64,000 nt of DNA from Bog-1198 sp963727045 (GTDB taxonomy: Bacteria > Pseudomonadota > Gammaproteobacteria > Steroidobacterales > Steroidobacteraceae): the NCBI GenBank assembly GCA_963727045.1, contig CAVSES010000001.1:1922001-1986000 (forward strand). The letters run 5' to 3'. The notes beneath the pieces were generated by a model. That model had not been told where the DNA came from, did not search any database, and worked only from the letters and a program-made list of their open reading frames with translations. This document shows, one piece after another, positions 38,695-47,680 of the stretch (the stretch's first letter is position 1; every line of letters begins with the position of its first letter). The translations under genes were made by a program, and so were the position numbers.

Positions 38695-39312
38695 GGATGA
38701 ACAGCAGCCCGGCGCACGAACACGTAATAAAGCAAGCCCAGTAGCGCAGCCACCGCCAGAACCAATGCAACGAAGCGGTGCAGCGACCCTGCCAGAAGCT
38801 CCGGATGCTGCCCTACCGCGAGTCCCAGCCAGGCCAGCACGGAACACCATATCAGGGAGCCCAGCAGGGTTGCGAGCGCGTAGCGGCGGAAGTCCATGCG
38901 CAGGATCCCGGTGGGTATCCCGATCAGGTGGCGCATGACCGGAAGCAGCCTCGCAAAGAAAACGCCCGGCGGCCCATAGCGGGCGCACCAGCGTTCCGCC
39001 AGGTCAATCTTGGCCTGCCCCAGTCCGACGTAGCGGCCGAGGCGCACGATGAGCGGACGCCCCAAGAGGCGGGCCGCCCAGTACATGAAGCGCGGCGCCG
39101 ATGAACGACCCCGCCGTTCCGGCCAGCACGATGCCGACGAACGAGAATTGACCCTGGGTGTGCGCCAGATAGGCGGCCGGCGGAATGATCACCTCGCTCG
39201 GGATCGGCACAAACGTGCTTTCCAGCGCCATGAGCCCGGCGATCAGCCAGTACCCGCCGTCGCTCAATGTCGCAAGGTACCAATCCGAAAAGTGGTGGAG
39301 CAGTTCGGTCAA
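38691..39312 (-). CDS. DedA-family membrane protein (one frameshift)
   Basis: A small polytopic inner-membrane protein of about 206 aa, related to the DedA lipid-transport proteins. N-terminal half: GGYWLIAGLMALESTFVPIPSEVIIPPAAYLA, with the family motif ESxxxPIPSE. C-terminal half in another frame: RYGPPGVFFARLLPVMRHLIGIPTGILRMDFRRYA, with the conserved Arg residues (FARLLPxxR...G). The frame breaks near 39085. The start overlaps the ppiD stop (ATGA). Confidence 0.88.
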
Positions 39313-41204
39313 TCGATGGCTTGCGGATTCAAGATCACTTTGGCATCGGCGCGCGCACCCGCAGCGTAGCTTTGCGCTTCGTTTGAGGCGATTTGTGCGG
39401 CGACTTGCTGCCGCATGTCGTCATCCTGCGCTTTCGGATCGGCCGGCTCCTCGCGAACGGCGCTCAACGCGATCACCGCGGCATCGCCGTTGGCGAGCCT
39501 GGCGTCGCTGTAGATCGGCTTGAGCGAGGGCTTGGGCTCGCCGAATGCCGCCGAGCGAACCTCCATGGGGACCCCTTGGTCGGCGCGCGCAATGAACTTG
39601 GGCGCGGTCACCGCCACGCCGAAACCTTTCGCCACGGCATCCCACGATTCGCCCGCGGTCAGCCGCTTGACCGCGTCCGCGGCGGCCGCGGCGGCGAGCT
39701 CCATTCCTCGCTGTTTCTTCCACGCCGCAACGACGTCGGTGCGCACGGCCTCCAGCGGCTTTTGCTGCGGAACCTTGTGATCCGTCGCGCGCAGCACCAC
39801 GCCCCGGCCCTTCTCCACCTCGACGATCTGGCTCAGGCGCCCGTCGAGCACGTCCTGGCTGAAGGCCGCTTCAATCACCGCAGGGACCTTGCCCAGGGCG
39901 CCGCCGCCGTCGACGCGGCTGAAGGTCGGAACGTCGAGCACGGTGAGGCCCGCCTTGCGGGCGACGACGTCGATGTCGGTGGTGTTTTGCAGCGCTGCGT
40001 CCGCGAGTTGATCCTGCGCGTTGTTGAACAATTTCTCGGCTTCGTTTCGCCGATATTCGGTTTCCAGCTCGGCCTTGCTCTGCTCGAATGTCTTGACGGT
40101 CTGCGGCTGTATCCCCATCAGCTTGAGAATGTGATAGCCGAACTGGGTCTTTACCGGCCCGCGGATTTCATCGACCTTCATGCTGTAGGCGGCATCGGCA
40201 AACGGCGCCACCCAGACTTTGCGCTCGGACCAACCGAGATCGCCGCCCTGGGACGCGGACCCCGGATCCTGCGAGAACTCCTTCGCCAGCTTCGCGAAAT
40301 CCTCGCCTCCTTGGGCGCGCTTCAAGATTCCCTCTGCCTTCGCCTTGACTGCCGCGTCCTCGGCCGCATTCGCGACGGGCAGCAGAATGTGGCTCACGCG
40401 GCGCTGCTCGGCCTGGGTGAAGCGTTCGGGCGTCTTGGCCTTCTGCTCGTCGTAATAGGTCTTCAACTGCGCATCGTCGACGCTGACCTTCGAGGCGAGC
40501 TGCGCCAGACTGATCTCGACATAGCGCAGGTTCACCGTCTCCGGCGTCATGTAGTCGGATTTATGAGCCTCGTAATACGACTTCACGGCGTCATCGTCGG
40601 GGGTCGCCTGGCTCGCATATTTTTCCGCCGACAGGGTCAGCCACGCGAGCTCGCGCTGCTGCCGGGTGAGCGCGCGCATCTGCTTCAATTCAGTCGCCGT
40701 CGCAAAACTCGACAGCGTGAGAGCCGAGTTCAACTGCCGGAGCTTCACGTCGCGCGCGAACAGCGCTTCGATCTCGAGCGGCGAACGCCCCTGCGACCTC
40801 AAGACCGCGACCGCGTGCGCCATGTCGCACTTGCCGTCCACTTGAAAGGCGGGAATCTGGCATTCAGCCTGCAGCACGTCGGCGTCGTTGACGCGATAAC
40901 CCAGGGAATCGGCCCGCGTGAGGAGCGCCTCGCTGTTCACGTACTCATCGAGCACCCGCTTCTTGATGTCGTTGCGCAGCGCTTCGCTGATGGTGCCGTT
41001 GGTTTGCCGCTCGACCTGCGCGAGCTGCTGCTGGTAGGACTGCCGGACCTCGTTGGCCGACACCTCGACGCCATTGACCTTGGCGGCGTAGTTCGGTGCC
41101 GTGAGCGTCCAGTTGATTCCCCAGAAGACGAACACCAGGCCGATCGCGCCGAGCACTACGCCCGCGAGCCAGCCCTTCAACTTGTCGTGTATCGACTGCA
41201 GCAT
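39309..41204 (-). CDS. ppiD: Periplasmic folding chaperone PpiD
   Basis: Inner-membrane-anchored chaperone of the SurA/PpiD group, facing the periplasm near the Sec translocon. Intact, 631 aa. Short cytoplasmic N-terminus, one membrane helix (GWLAGVVLGAIGLVFVFWGI), SurA-N-like domain from about residue 40 to 230, parvulin domain at about 270-365 (RRVSHILLPV, GEDFAKLAKEFSQDPGSASQGGDLGW, GPVKTQFGYHILKL) and a second partly degenerate domain. The ATG at 41204 puts the helix at the usual distance; an upstream start would add 18 residues. It is followed by dedA in one operon. Confidence 0.92.
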   Translation of the reverse strand: MLQSIHDKLKGWLAGVVLGAIGLVFVFWGINWTLTAPNYAAKVNGVEVSANEVRQSYQQQLAQVERQTNGTISEALRNDIKKRVLDEYVNSEALLTRADSLGYRVNDADVLQAECQIPAFQVDGKCDMAHAVAVLRSQGRSPLEIEALFARDVKLRQLNSALTLSSFATATELKQMRALTRQQRELAWLTLSAEKYASQATPDDDAVKSYYEAHKSDYMTPETVNLRYVEISLAQLASKVSVDDAQLKTYYDEQKAKTPERFTQAEQRRVSHILLPVANAAEDAAVKAKAEGILKRAQGGEDFAKLAKEFSQDPGSASQGGDLGWSERKVWVAPFADAAYSMKVDEIRGPVKTQFGYHILKLMGIQPQTVKTFEQSKAELETEYRRNEAEKLFNNAQDQLADAALQNTTDIDVVARKAGLTVLDVPTFSRVDGGGALGKVPAVIEAAFSQDVLDGRLSQIVEVEKGRGVVLRATDHKVPQQKPLEAVRTDVVAAWKKQRGMELAAAAAADAVKRLTAGESWDAVAKGFGVAVTAPKFIARADQGVPMEVRSAAFGEPKPSLKPIYSDARLANGDAAVIALSAVREEPADPKAQDDDMRQQVAAQIASNEAQSYAAGARADAKVILNPQAID

Positions 41205-41263
41205 GATCCCACCCCTCTCATACCCTAGAGCGCGGCCAAACGGCTCGCGCAACGTCAAGGAAA

Positions 41264-41340
41264 TGGCGGAGTGGACGGGACTCGAACCCGCGACCCCCGG
41301 CGTGACAGGCCGGTATTCTAACCAGCTGAACTACCACTCC
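41264..41340 (-). tRNA. tRNA-Asp (GTC)
   Basis: A 77-base cloverleaf on the minus strand with acceptor GGAGTGG/CCACTCC, D-arm TTCAGCTGGTTAGAA, anticodon loop CCTGTCACG (anticodon GTC), T-loop GGTTCGAGTCC and an encoded CCA end. Confidence 0.97.
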
Positions 41341-41345
41341 GCTGT

Positions 41346-41421
41346 TGGTGGGTGCTGAGGGGATCGAACCCCCGACCCTCGCCGTGTAAAGGCGATGCTC
41401 TACCAGCTGAGCTAAGCACCC
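41346..41421 (-). tRNA. tRNA-Val (TAC)
   Basis: A 76-base cloverleaf on the minus strand with acceptor GGGTGCT/AGCACCC, D-arm AGCTCAGCTGGTAGAGC, anticodon loop CTTTACACG (anticodon TAC), T-loop GGTTCGATCCC and an encoded CCA. It is five bases upstream of tRNA-Asp, so both come from one transcript. Confidence 0.97.
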
Positions 41422-41490
41422 ACTGGAAGAGGCGCGGAAGTCTACGCGAGGGAATACGACTTGGCTAGTACCGCCCGGGGCCCAAGCAGC

Positions 41491-43944
41491 CTAGTGCGCC
41501 CGCACCTGCGTCTTGACGCGAGGCGGCTTGCGCCGGCGCTTCTCTCCCGCGATGGCCTCGGGCGCCTTCGTCTCCCCGGCCGCCAACGGTACCGGCATGT
41601 GGGTCAGCGCAACCTGCAGCACTTCATCGATCCATTTCACCGGCCGGATATCGAGCTTTTCCTTGATGTTGTCCGGGATCTCGGCGAGATCCTTGGTGTT
41701 TTCGTCGGGAATCAGCACGGTGGTGATGCCGCCGCGGTGTGCCGCCAGGAGTTTTTCCTTCAGTCCGCCGATCGGCAGCACTTCGCCGCGCAGGGTGATC
41801 TCGCCCGTCATCGCGACGTCCGAGCGCACCGGAATCTTGGTGAGCGCGGAAATCAACGAAGTGCACATGCCCACGCCCGCGCTGGGACCATCCTTCGGCG
41901 TCGCTCCTTCGGGCACGTGAATGTGCACGTCGGCCTTCTGGTAGAAATCCACATCGAGCCCCAGCATGGCGGAGCGGCTGCGCACCACCGTCATCGCGGC
42001 CTGAATGGACTCCTGCATCACCTCGCCCAATTGTCCCGTGTGCGTGAGCTTGCCCTTGCCCGCCACGACGGCGGCCTCGATGGTCAGGAGTTCGCCGCCG
42101 ACCTCGGTCCACGCCAGGCCGGTCACCTGGCCGATGCGGTTGCTCTCCTCGGCCTTCCCGTAGCGGAAGCGCCGCACGCCCAGATACTTGTCCAGATTAT
42201 TCGAGTCGACGGTCACGCTCTTCTCGGCCGGCGCCAGCAGCAGCTGCTTGACCGCCTTGCGGCCGATCTTCGACAGTTCGCGCTCGAGATTGCGCACCCC
42301 GGCCTCGCGGGTGTAGTAGCGAATCATGTCTTGGATGGCGGTGTCCGACACCACGAGCTCGTCGGGCTTCAAGCCATTCTGCTTGACCTGCTTCGGCAAC
42401 AAATAGCGCCGCGCGATGTTGCTCTTTTCATCTTCGGTGTAGCCAGGAAGACGGATCACTTCCATGCGGTCGAGCAGCGGTGCGGGGATGTTCAAGCTGT
42501 TCGCCGTGCACACGAACATCACCTCGGACAGGTCGAAGTCGACTTCCAGATAATGATCGTTGAAGGTGCTGTTCTGCTCCGGATCGAGCACCTCGAGCAG
42601 CGCCGAGGACGGGTCGCCCCGGAAATCCGTCGACATCTTGTCGATTTCGTCGAGCAGGAACAGGGGATTGCGCACGCCGCATTTGGCGAGATTTTGGATG
42701 ATCTTGCCGGGCATCGATCCGATGTAGGTGCGGCGATGACCGCGGATTTCCGCCTCGTCGCGCACGCCGCCCAGGGACATGCGCACGAACTTGCGGTTGG
42801 TGGAACGCGCCACGCTCTGGCCGAGGGATGTCTTGCCTACGCCCGGCGGGCCGACCAAACAGAGAATCGGGCCGCGCAGATTCTTCACCCGCTGCTGCAC
42901 GGCCAGGTACTCGACGATGCGCTCCTTCACCTTCTCGAGGCCGTAATGATCGGCTTCGAGCACTTTTTCCGCGGCGGTGATGTCGAGGTGGACCTTGCTG
43001 CGCTTCTTCCAGGGCGACTTCACCAGCCAGTCGACGTAGTTGCGCACCACGGTGGCCTCGGCCGACATGGGCGACATGAGCTTGAGCTTCGCGAGTTCGG
43101 AGTTCGCCTTCTCGCGCGCCTCCTTCGGCATGCCCGCGGCTTTGATGCGCTTTTCCAGTTCGCCGATTTCATTCGGCGCATCGTCGAGCTCGCCGAGCTC
43201 CTTCTGAATGGCCTTCATCTGCTCATTCAGGTAGTACTCACGCTGGCTCTTTTCCATTTGCTGCTTGACGCGGCCGCGGATGCGCTTCTCGATCTGCAGC
43301 ACATCCATCTCGCCTTCGATGACGGCGAGCATGTGTTCAAGGCGTTTGCGCACGTCGGGAATTTCGAGAACCCGCTGTTTCTCGGAAAGCTTCAAGGACA
43401 TGTGCGCGGCCACGGTGTCCGCCAGACGGCCGGCCTGTTCGATGCCCGCGAGCGAGGTCAGGATCTCCGGAGGCACCTTCTTGTTGAGCTTGACATATTG
43501 CTCGAACTGCGTGATCACGGAGCGCGTCAGCACGTCCATCTCGCGCTCTTCATAGCGCTCGACATCCGGCAAAGCCGTCACTTCCGCGGAAAAGAATTCG
43601 CCCTCGGTGAGCTTCTCGATGCTGGCGCGGTCGACGCCCTCGACCAGCACCTTGACGGTGCCGTCGGGCAGCTTGAGCAGCTGAAGAATGGTCGCCACGG
43701 TGCCGACGCGGTACAGATCCTCGGCTCTGGGATCGTCGACGTCCGCCTGCTTCTGCGCAACCAGCAGGATGCGCTTGTCGGCCTTCATCGCAAGATCGAG
43801 CGCCACGATGGACTTCTCCCGCCCCACGAACAGCGGAATCACCATGTGCGGATAGACCACCACGTCGCGCAGCGGCAACACGGGCATTCCGCTCAATGCG
43901 GGCGCGGCTTCTTCGGGGGCTTGGGTAACGGGTTCGTCGCTCAC
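41491..43944 (-). CDS. lon: ATP-dependent protease La (Lon)
   Basis: Homo-oligomeric AAA+ serine protease of the cytosol. Intact, 817 aa from the chosen start. N-terminal substrate domain from MPVLPLRDVVVYPHMVIPLFVG, coiled-coil stretch REYYLNEQMKAIQKELGE, Walker A LVGPPGVGKTSLGQS, Walker B PLFLLDEIDKM, and the protease domain with Ser-Lys dyad region TPKDGPSAGVGMCTSLISAL and GLKEKLLAAHRGG. The GTG at 43944 has AAGG 12 bases upstream; a further ATG at 43989 would add 15 unrelated residues. A Lys/Arg-rich tail (KRRRKPPRVK) ends the protein. It lies downstream of clpX on the same strand. Confidence 0.96.
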   Translation of the reverse strand: MSDEPVTQAPEEAAPALSGMPVLPLRDVVVYPHMVIPLFVGREKSIVALDLAMKADKRILLVAQKQADVDDPRAEDLYRVGTVATILQLLKLPDGTVKVLVEGVDRASIEKLTEGEFFSAEVTALPDVERYEEREMDVLTRSVITQFEQYVKLNKKVPPEILTSLAGIEQAGRLADTVAAHMSLKLSEKQRVLEIPDVRKRLEHMLAVIEGEMDVLQIEKRIRGRVKQQMEKSQREYYLNEQMKAIQKELGELDDAPNEIGELEKRIKAAGMPKEAREKANSELAKLKLMSPMSAEATVVRNYVDWLVKSPWKKRSKVHLDITAAEKVLEADHYGLEKVKERIVEYLAVQQRVKNLRGPILCLVGPPGVGKTSLGQSVARSTNRKFVRMSLGGVRDEAEIRGHRRTYIGSMPGKIIQNLAKCGVRNPLFLLDEIDKMSTDFRGDPSSALLEVLDPEQNSTFNDHYLEVDFDLSEVMFVCTANSLNIPAPLLDRMEVIRLPGYTEDEKSNIARRYLLPKQVKQNGLKPDELVVSDTAIQDMIRYYTREAGVRNLERELSKIGRKAVKQLLLAPAEKSVTVDSNNLDKYLGVRRFRYGKAEESNRIGQVTGLAWTEVGGELLTIEAAVVAGKGKLTHTGQLGEVMQESIQAAMTVVRSRSAMLGLDVDFYQKADVHIHVPEGATPKDGPSAGVGMCTSLISALTKIPVRSDVAMTGEITLRGEVLPIGGLKEKLLAAHRGGITTVLIPDENTKDLAEIPDNIKEKLDIRPVKWIDEVLQVALTHMPVPLAAGETKAPEAIAGEKRRRKPPRVKTQVRAH

Positions 43945-44030
43945 TAGGCTAGCCTTATGGTTGTGGCACGTACGGCAATCGACATCCAAGCTACATGCGG
44001 CCGCCTACGATGGGTTTCAAGCGGAGGCTT

Positions 44031-45356
44031 CTAAAGATGATCCGAGCCCGTAGGACGCCGCGTTTCCTCAACCGGAGCCACCAGGCGAGTCTCCTCGGTC
44101 CGGTGGACAATGTAAGGTTTGGCATGGCCTTCGATCACCTGCTCGTCGACCACGACCTTCTGAACGTTGCGCAGTGACGGAAGGTCGTACATCGTGTCGA
44201 GCAGCACGTTTTCGAGAATCGTGCGCAGGCCCCGGGCCCCCGTCTTGCGCTGCATCGCCTTGCGCGCCACCGATCGCAGCGCATCTTCGCGGAAATCGAG
44301 CTCCACGCCCTCCATGTCGAACAGCTTCCGATACTGCTTGGTGAGGGCGTTCTTCGGCTGCATCAAGATCGAAATCAAGGCGTCCTCGTCGAGCTCTTCC
44401 AGGGTCGCGACCACCGGCAGGCGGCCGACGAATTCCGGAATCAGGCCGTACTTGATCAAGTCCTCGGGTTCGGTGTCGTGAAACACATCGTTGCCGTGCG
44501 GGCGCGCATTCTGTTCGCGCACCTCGGCGACGAAGCCGATGCCGCTCTTGTGAGTGCGGTTCATGATGATCTTCTCGAGGCCCGCGAACGCACCGCCGCA
44601 TATGAACAATATGTTGGTGGTATCCACCTGCAGGAATTCCTGCTGCGGATGCTTGCGGCCGCCCTGCGGGGGCACCGAGGCAATGGTGCCCTCGATCAGC
44701 TTGAGCAGGGCCTGCTGCACGCCTTCACCGGACACATCCCGCGTGATCGACGGATTGTCGGACTTGCGCGAGATCTTGTCGATTTCGTCGATGTAGACGA
44801 TGCCGGTCTGCGCCTTCTCCACATCGTAATCGCACTTCTGCAGGAGCTTTTGGATGATGTTCTCGACGTCCTCGCCGACATATCCGGCCTCGGTCAACGT
44901 CGTGGCATCGGCGATCGTGAACGGCACGTTGAGCAGTCGCGCGAGCGTCTCGGCCAGCAGCGTCTTGCCCGATCCGGTGGGGCCGATCAGGAGAATATTG
45001 CTCTTCGCGAGCTCCACTTCGTCGCGGGAACGCACGCCTTCCGCGCCGCGCGTCTGCAGCCGCTTGTAATGGTTGTAGACCGCCACCGACAGGACCCGCT
45101 TGGCGCGTTCCTGTCCGATGACATATTCATCGAGGACCTTCTTGATTTCCTGGGGCTTGGGGAGCTTGTCCCGGGTGCGCTCGGCGCGCTCCTCGAGCTC
45201 TTCTCTGATTATGTCGTTGCACAGCTCCACGCACTCGTCGCAGACGAATACCGAGGGGCCGGCGATGAGTTTCCGTACCTCGTGTTGGCTCTTTCCACAG
45301 AAGGAGCAGTACAACAGCTTGCCGTCATCATGTTTGCCGCGCGAATCTTCGCTCAT
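44031..45356 (-). CDS. clpX: ClpX, ATP-binding subunit of the Clp protease
   Basis: AAA+ unfoldase that feeds substrates to ClpP. Intact, 441 aa. N-terminal zinc-binding domain with Cys17, Cys20, Cys39 and Cys42 (YCSFCGKSQ, VCDECVELC). Walker A LLIGPTGSGKTLLAETLA, pore loop GYVGEDVENII, Walker B GIVYIDEIDKI, IGF-type ClpP loop in HKSGIGFVAEV, and sensor region YGLIPEFVGRLPV. It follows clpP by 154 bases, with its own probable promoter. Confidence 0.97.
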   Translation of the reverse strand: MSEDSRGKHDDGKLLYCSFCGKSQHEVRKLIAGPSVFVCDECVELCNDIIREELEERAERTRDKLPKPQEIKKVLDEYVIGQERAKRVLSVAVYNHYKRLQTRGAEGVRSRDEVELAKSNILLIGPTGSGKTLLAETLARLLNVPFTIADATTLTEAGYVGEDVENIIQKLLQKCDYDVEKAQTGIVYIDEIDKISRKSDNPSITRDVSGEGVQQALLKLIEGTIASVPPQGGRKHPQQEFLQVDTTNILFICGGAFAGLEKIIMNRTHKSGIGFVAEVREQNARPHGNDVFHDTEPEDLIKYGLIPEFVGRLPVVATLEELDEDALISILMQPKNALTKQYRKLFDMEGVELDFREDALRSVARKAMQRKTGARGLRTILENVLLDTMYDLPSLRNVQKVVVDEQVIEGHAKPYIVHRTEETRLVAPVEETRRPTGSDHL

Positions 45357-45415
45357 GCTGTCCTCAAATTGACCGCGCCCCCCTTAAATCCACGGGGAAA
45401 GCGGCTACAGTACCG

Positions 45416-45445
45416 ACTATATAGCACCCGGCCGACCTCACGCAA
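45416..45445 (-). promoter_or_regulatory. Candidate sigma70-type promoter of clpX
   Basis: On the minus strand TTGCGT and TATAGT are separated by 18 bases, the -10 hexamer matching five of six consensus bases. It lies about 60 bases upstream of the clpX ATG. I looked for a heat-shock type pair (CTTGAA, CCCCAT) and saw none that is convincing. Confidence 0.4.
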
Positions 45446-45510
45446 AGATAAGGTCTCGCGGGCTGTGACCGGGGTCCGAACTGAAGCCGGGAGGGTGCCT
45501 GAAGCCTTCA

Positions 45511-46128
45511 TCAGGCCTTCGAAGGGATCTCGCCGCGTTTTTCGAGCATGGAATCGACCAAACCGTACGCCCGGGCCATTTCTGCGGTCATGAAGTTGTC
45601 CCGGTCGCTGTCCTGCTTGATCCGTTCGATGGTTTGGCCGGTGTGCTTGGCCAATATGCCATTCAGCCGCTGTTTGGTCTCCATCACGTCGCGGGCATGG
45701 ATGTCGATGTCGGACGCCTGGCCCTGAAAACCGGCCGAGGGCTGGTGAATCATGATTTTCGAGTTCGGGAGCGAGTATCTCTTGCCCGCCGCGCCGCCCG
45801 CCAACAAGACCGCGCCCATCGACGCGGCCAGGCCGACGCATATGGTGCTCACGTCCGGCTTGATGAACTGCATCGTGTCGTAGATGGCAAGGCCCGCGCT
45901 CACCGAGCCGCCGGGCGAATTAATGTAAAGAGCGATGTCCTTTTCAGGGTTTTCCGACTCGAGGAACAAGAGCTGTGCGACGATCAGGTTCGCCATGTAG
46001 TCCTCGACCGGACCCACGATGAAGATCACCCGCTCCTTGAGCAATCTCGAATAGATGTCGTAGGCCCGCTCGCCGCGAGCGGTTTGCTCGACCACCATGG
46101 GGACCAAATTGAGTGCGCGCGTCGTCAT
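45511..46128 (-). CDS. clpP: ClpP, proteolytic subunit of the Clp protease
   Basis: Tetradecameric serine protease working with ClpX. Intact, 205 aa. Catalytic triad Ser103 (VGLAASMGA), His128 (KIMIHQPSAGF) and Asp177. INSPGGSVSAGLAIYDTM gives the oxyanion strand. The N-terminal MTTRALNLVPMVVEQTARGERAYDIYSRL matches the processed propeptide type. Located between tig and clpX as in most gammaproteobacteria. Confidence 0.97.
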   Translation of the reverse strand: MTTRALNLVPMVVEQTARGERAYDIYSRLLKERVIFIVGPVEDYMANLIVAQLLFLESENPEKDIALYINSPGGSVSAGLAIYDTMQFIKPDVSTICVGLAASMGAVLLAGGAAGKRYSLPNSKIMIHQPSAGFQGQASDIDIHARDVMETKQRLNGILAKHTGQTIERIKQDSDRDNFMTAEMARAYGLVDSMLEKRGEIPSKA

Positions 46129-46184
46129 GAATGTCTGCCCTTTGATCTAACGTAACCGGTTGGGTGTGAGTGAGTGAGGACTTC

Positions 46185-46218
46185 GAGACCTCTTTTCAAG
46201 AGGATGCCCGCGGGTCTC
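46185..46218. other. Stem-loop between tig and clpP
   Basis: A perfect six-base hairpin CCTCTT-TTC-AAGAGG (46189-46203) sits inside a wider GAGACC...GGTCTC pairing that reaches the tig stop codon. No T-run follows on the minus strand, so it looks like a processing or attenuating structure rather than a full terminator. Confidence 0.4.
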
Positions 46219-47512
46219 ACCCTTCGAAGTTCATCACGTCCTTGAAGCTCGACACCGTCTCGTGCACCTTAGCATGAGCGAGGATCCAATCCACGACTTG
46301 GTCCTCAAGTGCGAGACTTTCCACCTGCCGCATGGCGTCTGCGTTTTGCTGATACGCGCGCTTGAGCGCCGCCGGATCCCCGTAGGCGCCCACCATTTCG
46401 TCCAGCCTTTCGTTGGCGCGCTTCGGGTCCAAGACGATCTTCTCGCGGCGAATGACGTCGTTCAAGATCAGGCCGAGGGCGACGCGGCGGCGCGCCGGCT
46501 CCACCAGCGGCTCGCGCGGGGGCGCCTGCGAGACGTCTTTTGTCCCGGTGCGGCGCATGGTTTCGACCTGCATGTCCCGGATCTGCGATTCGAGCAGGGC
46601 GTTCGGAACGTCGATCGGATTGTCCTGGTAGAGCTTCTCCAACACCGCAGACTTGTTGCGGCTGCGCAGATTCTGTTCGAGTTCGCGGCGCATGTTCGCC
46701 GCCACGTCCTCGCGCAACTTCGGAATTCCGCCCTCGGTGACGCCGAACGACTTGCAGAACTCCTCATCGAGTTCGGGCAGTGCCGGCGCCTCGACCGTCG
46801 ACACCGTCGTGCCGAAGATCGCCGCCTTGCCGGCGAGTTCGGTGGCGCGGTAATCGGCCGGAAAATGAACCTCGATGTCGCGATGGTCGCCGGGCGCGGC
46901 GCCGACCAGTCCCTGCTCGAGTTCCGGCAGCATCCGTCCCTCCCCCAGAACGATCGCAATGTTCTCGCCCTTGCCGCCGGCGAACTCCGCGCCGTCGATC
47001 GTGCCCAGGAAATCGATGGTTACCTTGTCGCCGACCGCGGCCGGCCGTTCCACCGGCGTGAATTTCATTTGCTGTTTGCGCAGACGCTCGATCATCGCAT
47101 CGACGTCGCTGTCGGTCACCGTCGCCGAAATGCGCTCGAGCTCCAGCGAATCAAGCGGCTGCAGCGTCACCTCGGGGAAAACCTCAAACGTCGCCACGTA
47201 TTTAAGGTCTTGCCCCTCATCGATGCTCTGCGGTTCGATGCGCGGGTTGCCCGCGGGCGAGAGCTGTCTCTCGGTGACGGCCTCGGCAAAGCTCGATTGC
47301 AAGAGCTCGCCGATCACTTCACGGTGAACCTGCACGCCGAACTGTTGGCGGATGACGGTGAGCGGCGCCTTGCCGGGTCGAAAGCCGTTCAAGCGTGCGG
47401 TGCGGCTCAATTTCTTCAAACGCGCGGCGATTTCCTTGCTCACGCGTTCGGCCGGCACCTGCACTTGCATCCGGCGCTCCAGTTTGCTGATACTCTCGAC
47501 GGAAACCTGCAT
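46217..47512 (-). CDS. tig: Trigger factor
   Basis: Ribosome-associated chaperone and prolyl isomerase. Intact, 431 aa. N-terminal ribosome-binding domain with MQVSVESISKLERRMQVQVP and the signature GFRPGKAPLTVIRQQFG, FKBP-type domain around residues 165-245 (VGDKVTIDFLGTIDGAEFAGG), then the long helical arm domain (FCKSFGVTEGGIPKLREDV). ATG 47512 is the family start; the open frame reaches 47599 but overlaps tRNA-Leu. Confidence 0.95.
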   Translation of the reverse strand: MQVSVESISKLERRMQVQVPAERVSKEIAARLKKLSRTARLNGFRPGKAPLTVIRQQFGVQVHREVIGELLQSSFAEAVTERQLSPAGNPRIEPQSIDEGQDLKYVATFEVFPEVTLQPLDSLELERISATVTDSDVDAMIERLRKQQMKFTPVERPAAVGDKVTIDFLGTIDGAEFAGGKGENIAIVLGEGRMLPELEQGLVGAAPGDHRDIEVHFPADYRATELAGKAAIFGTTVSTVEAPALPELDEEFCKSFGVTEGGIPKLREDVAANMRRELEQNLRSRNKSAVLEKLYQDNPIDVPNALLESQIRDMQVETMRRTGTKDVSQAPPREPLVEPARRRVALGLILNDVIRREKIVLDPKRANERLDEMVGAYGDPAALKRAYQQNADAMRQVESLALEDQVVDWILAHAKVHETVSSFKDVMNFEG

Positions 47513-47557
47513 GTCAATCCTCGTGATTTTGTGTGTCGGCAACCGCGACCAACCCTT

Positions 47558-47642
47558 TGGTGCGAAAGGCGAGACTCGAACTCGCACGGGTTTCCCCACC
47601 AGATCCTAAGTCTGGCGCGTCTACCAATTCCGCCACATTCGC
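47558..47642 (-). tRNA. tRNA-Leu (TAG)
   Basis: An 85-base class II tRNA on the minus strand. Starts GCGAATGTGGCGGAATTGG, has the long variable arm TGGTGGGGAAACCCGTG, anticodon loop ACTTAGGAT (anticodon TAG), T-loop AGTTCGAGTCT and an encoded CCA. One T-T mismatch in the acceptor stem. It lies 45 bases upstream of tig and on the same strand. Confidence 0.95.
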
Positions 47643-47680
47643 ATCGGAATAGCCCGCTAGTATAGCGGACTCGGTACGCG

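Noticed and set aside
39393..41228. 611-codon open frame on the + strand
   Set aside because: Antisense to ppiD; repetitive Arg/Leu/His composition and no motifs.
41461..43947. 828-codon open frame on the + strand
   Set aside because: It lies opposite lon over its whole length, has His/Arg/Leu-rich composition typical of antisense frames in GC-rich DNA, and shows no family motifs.
46262..47665. 467-codon open frame on the + strand
   Set aside because: Antisense to trigger factor and tRNA-Leu; no recognisable domain.
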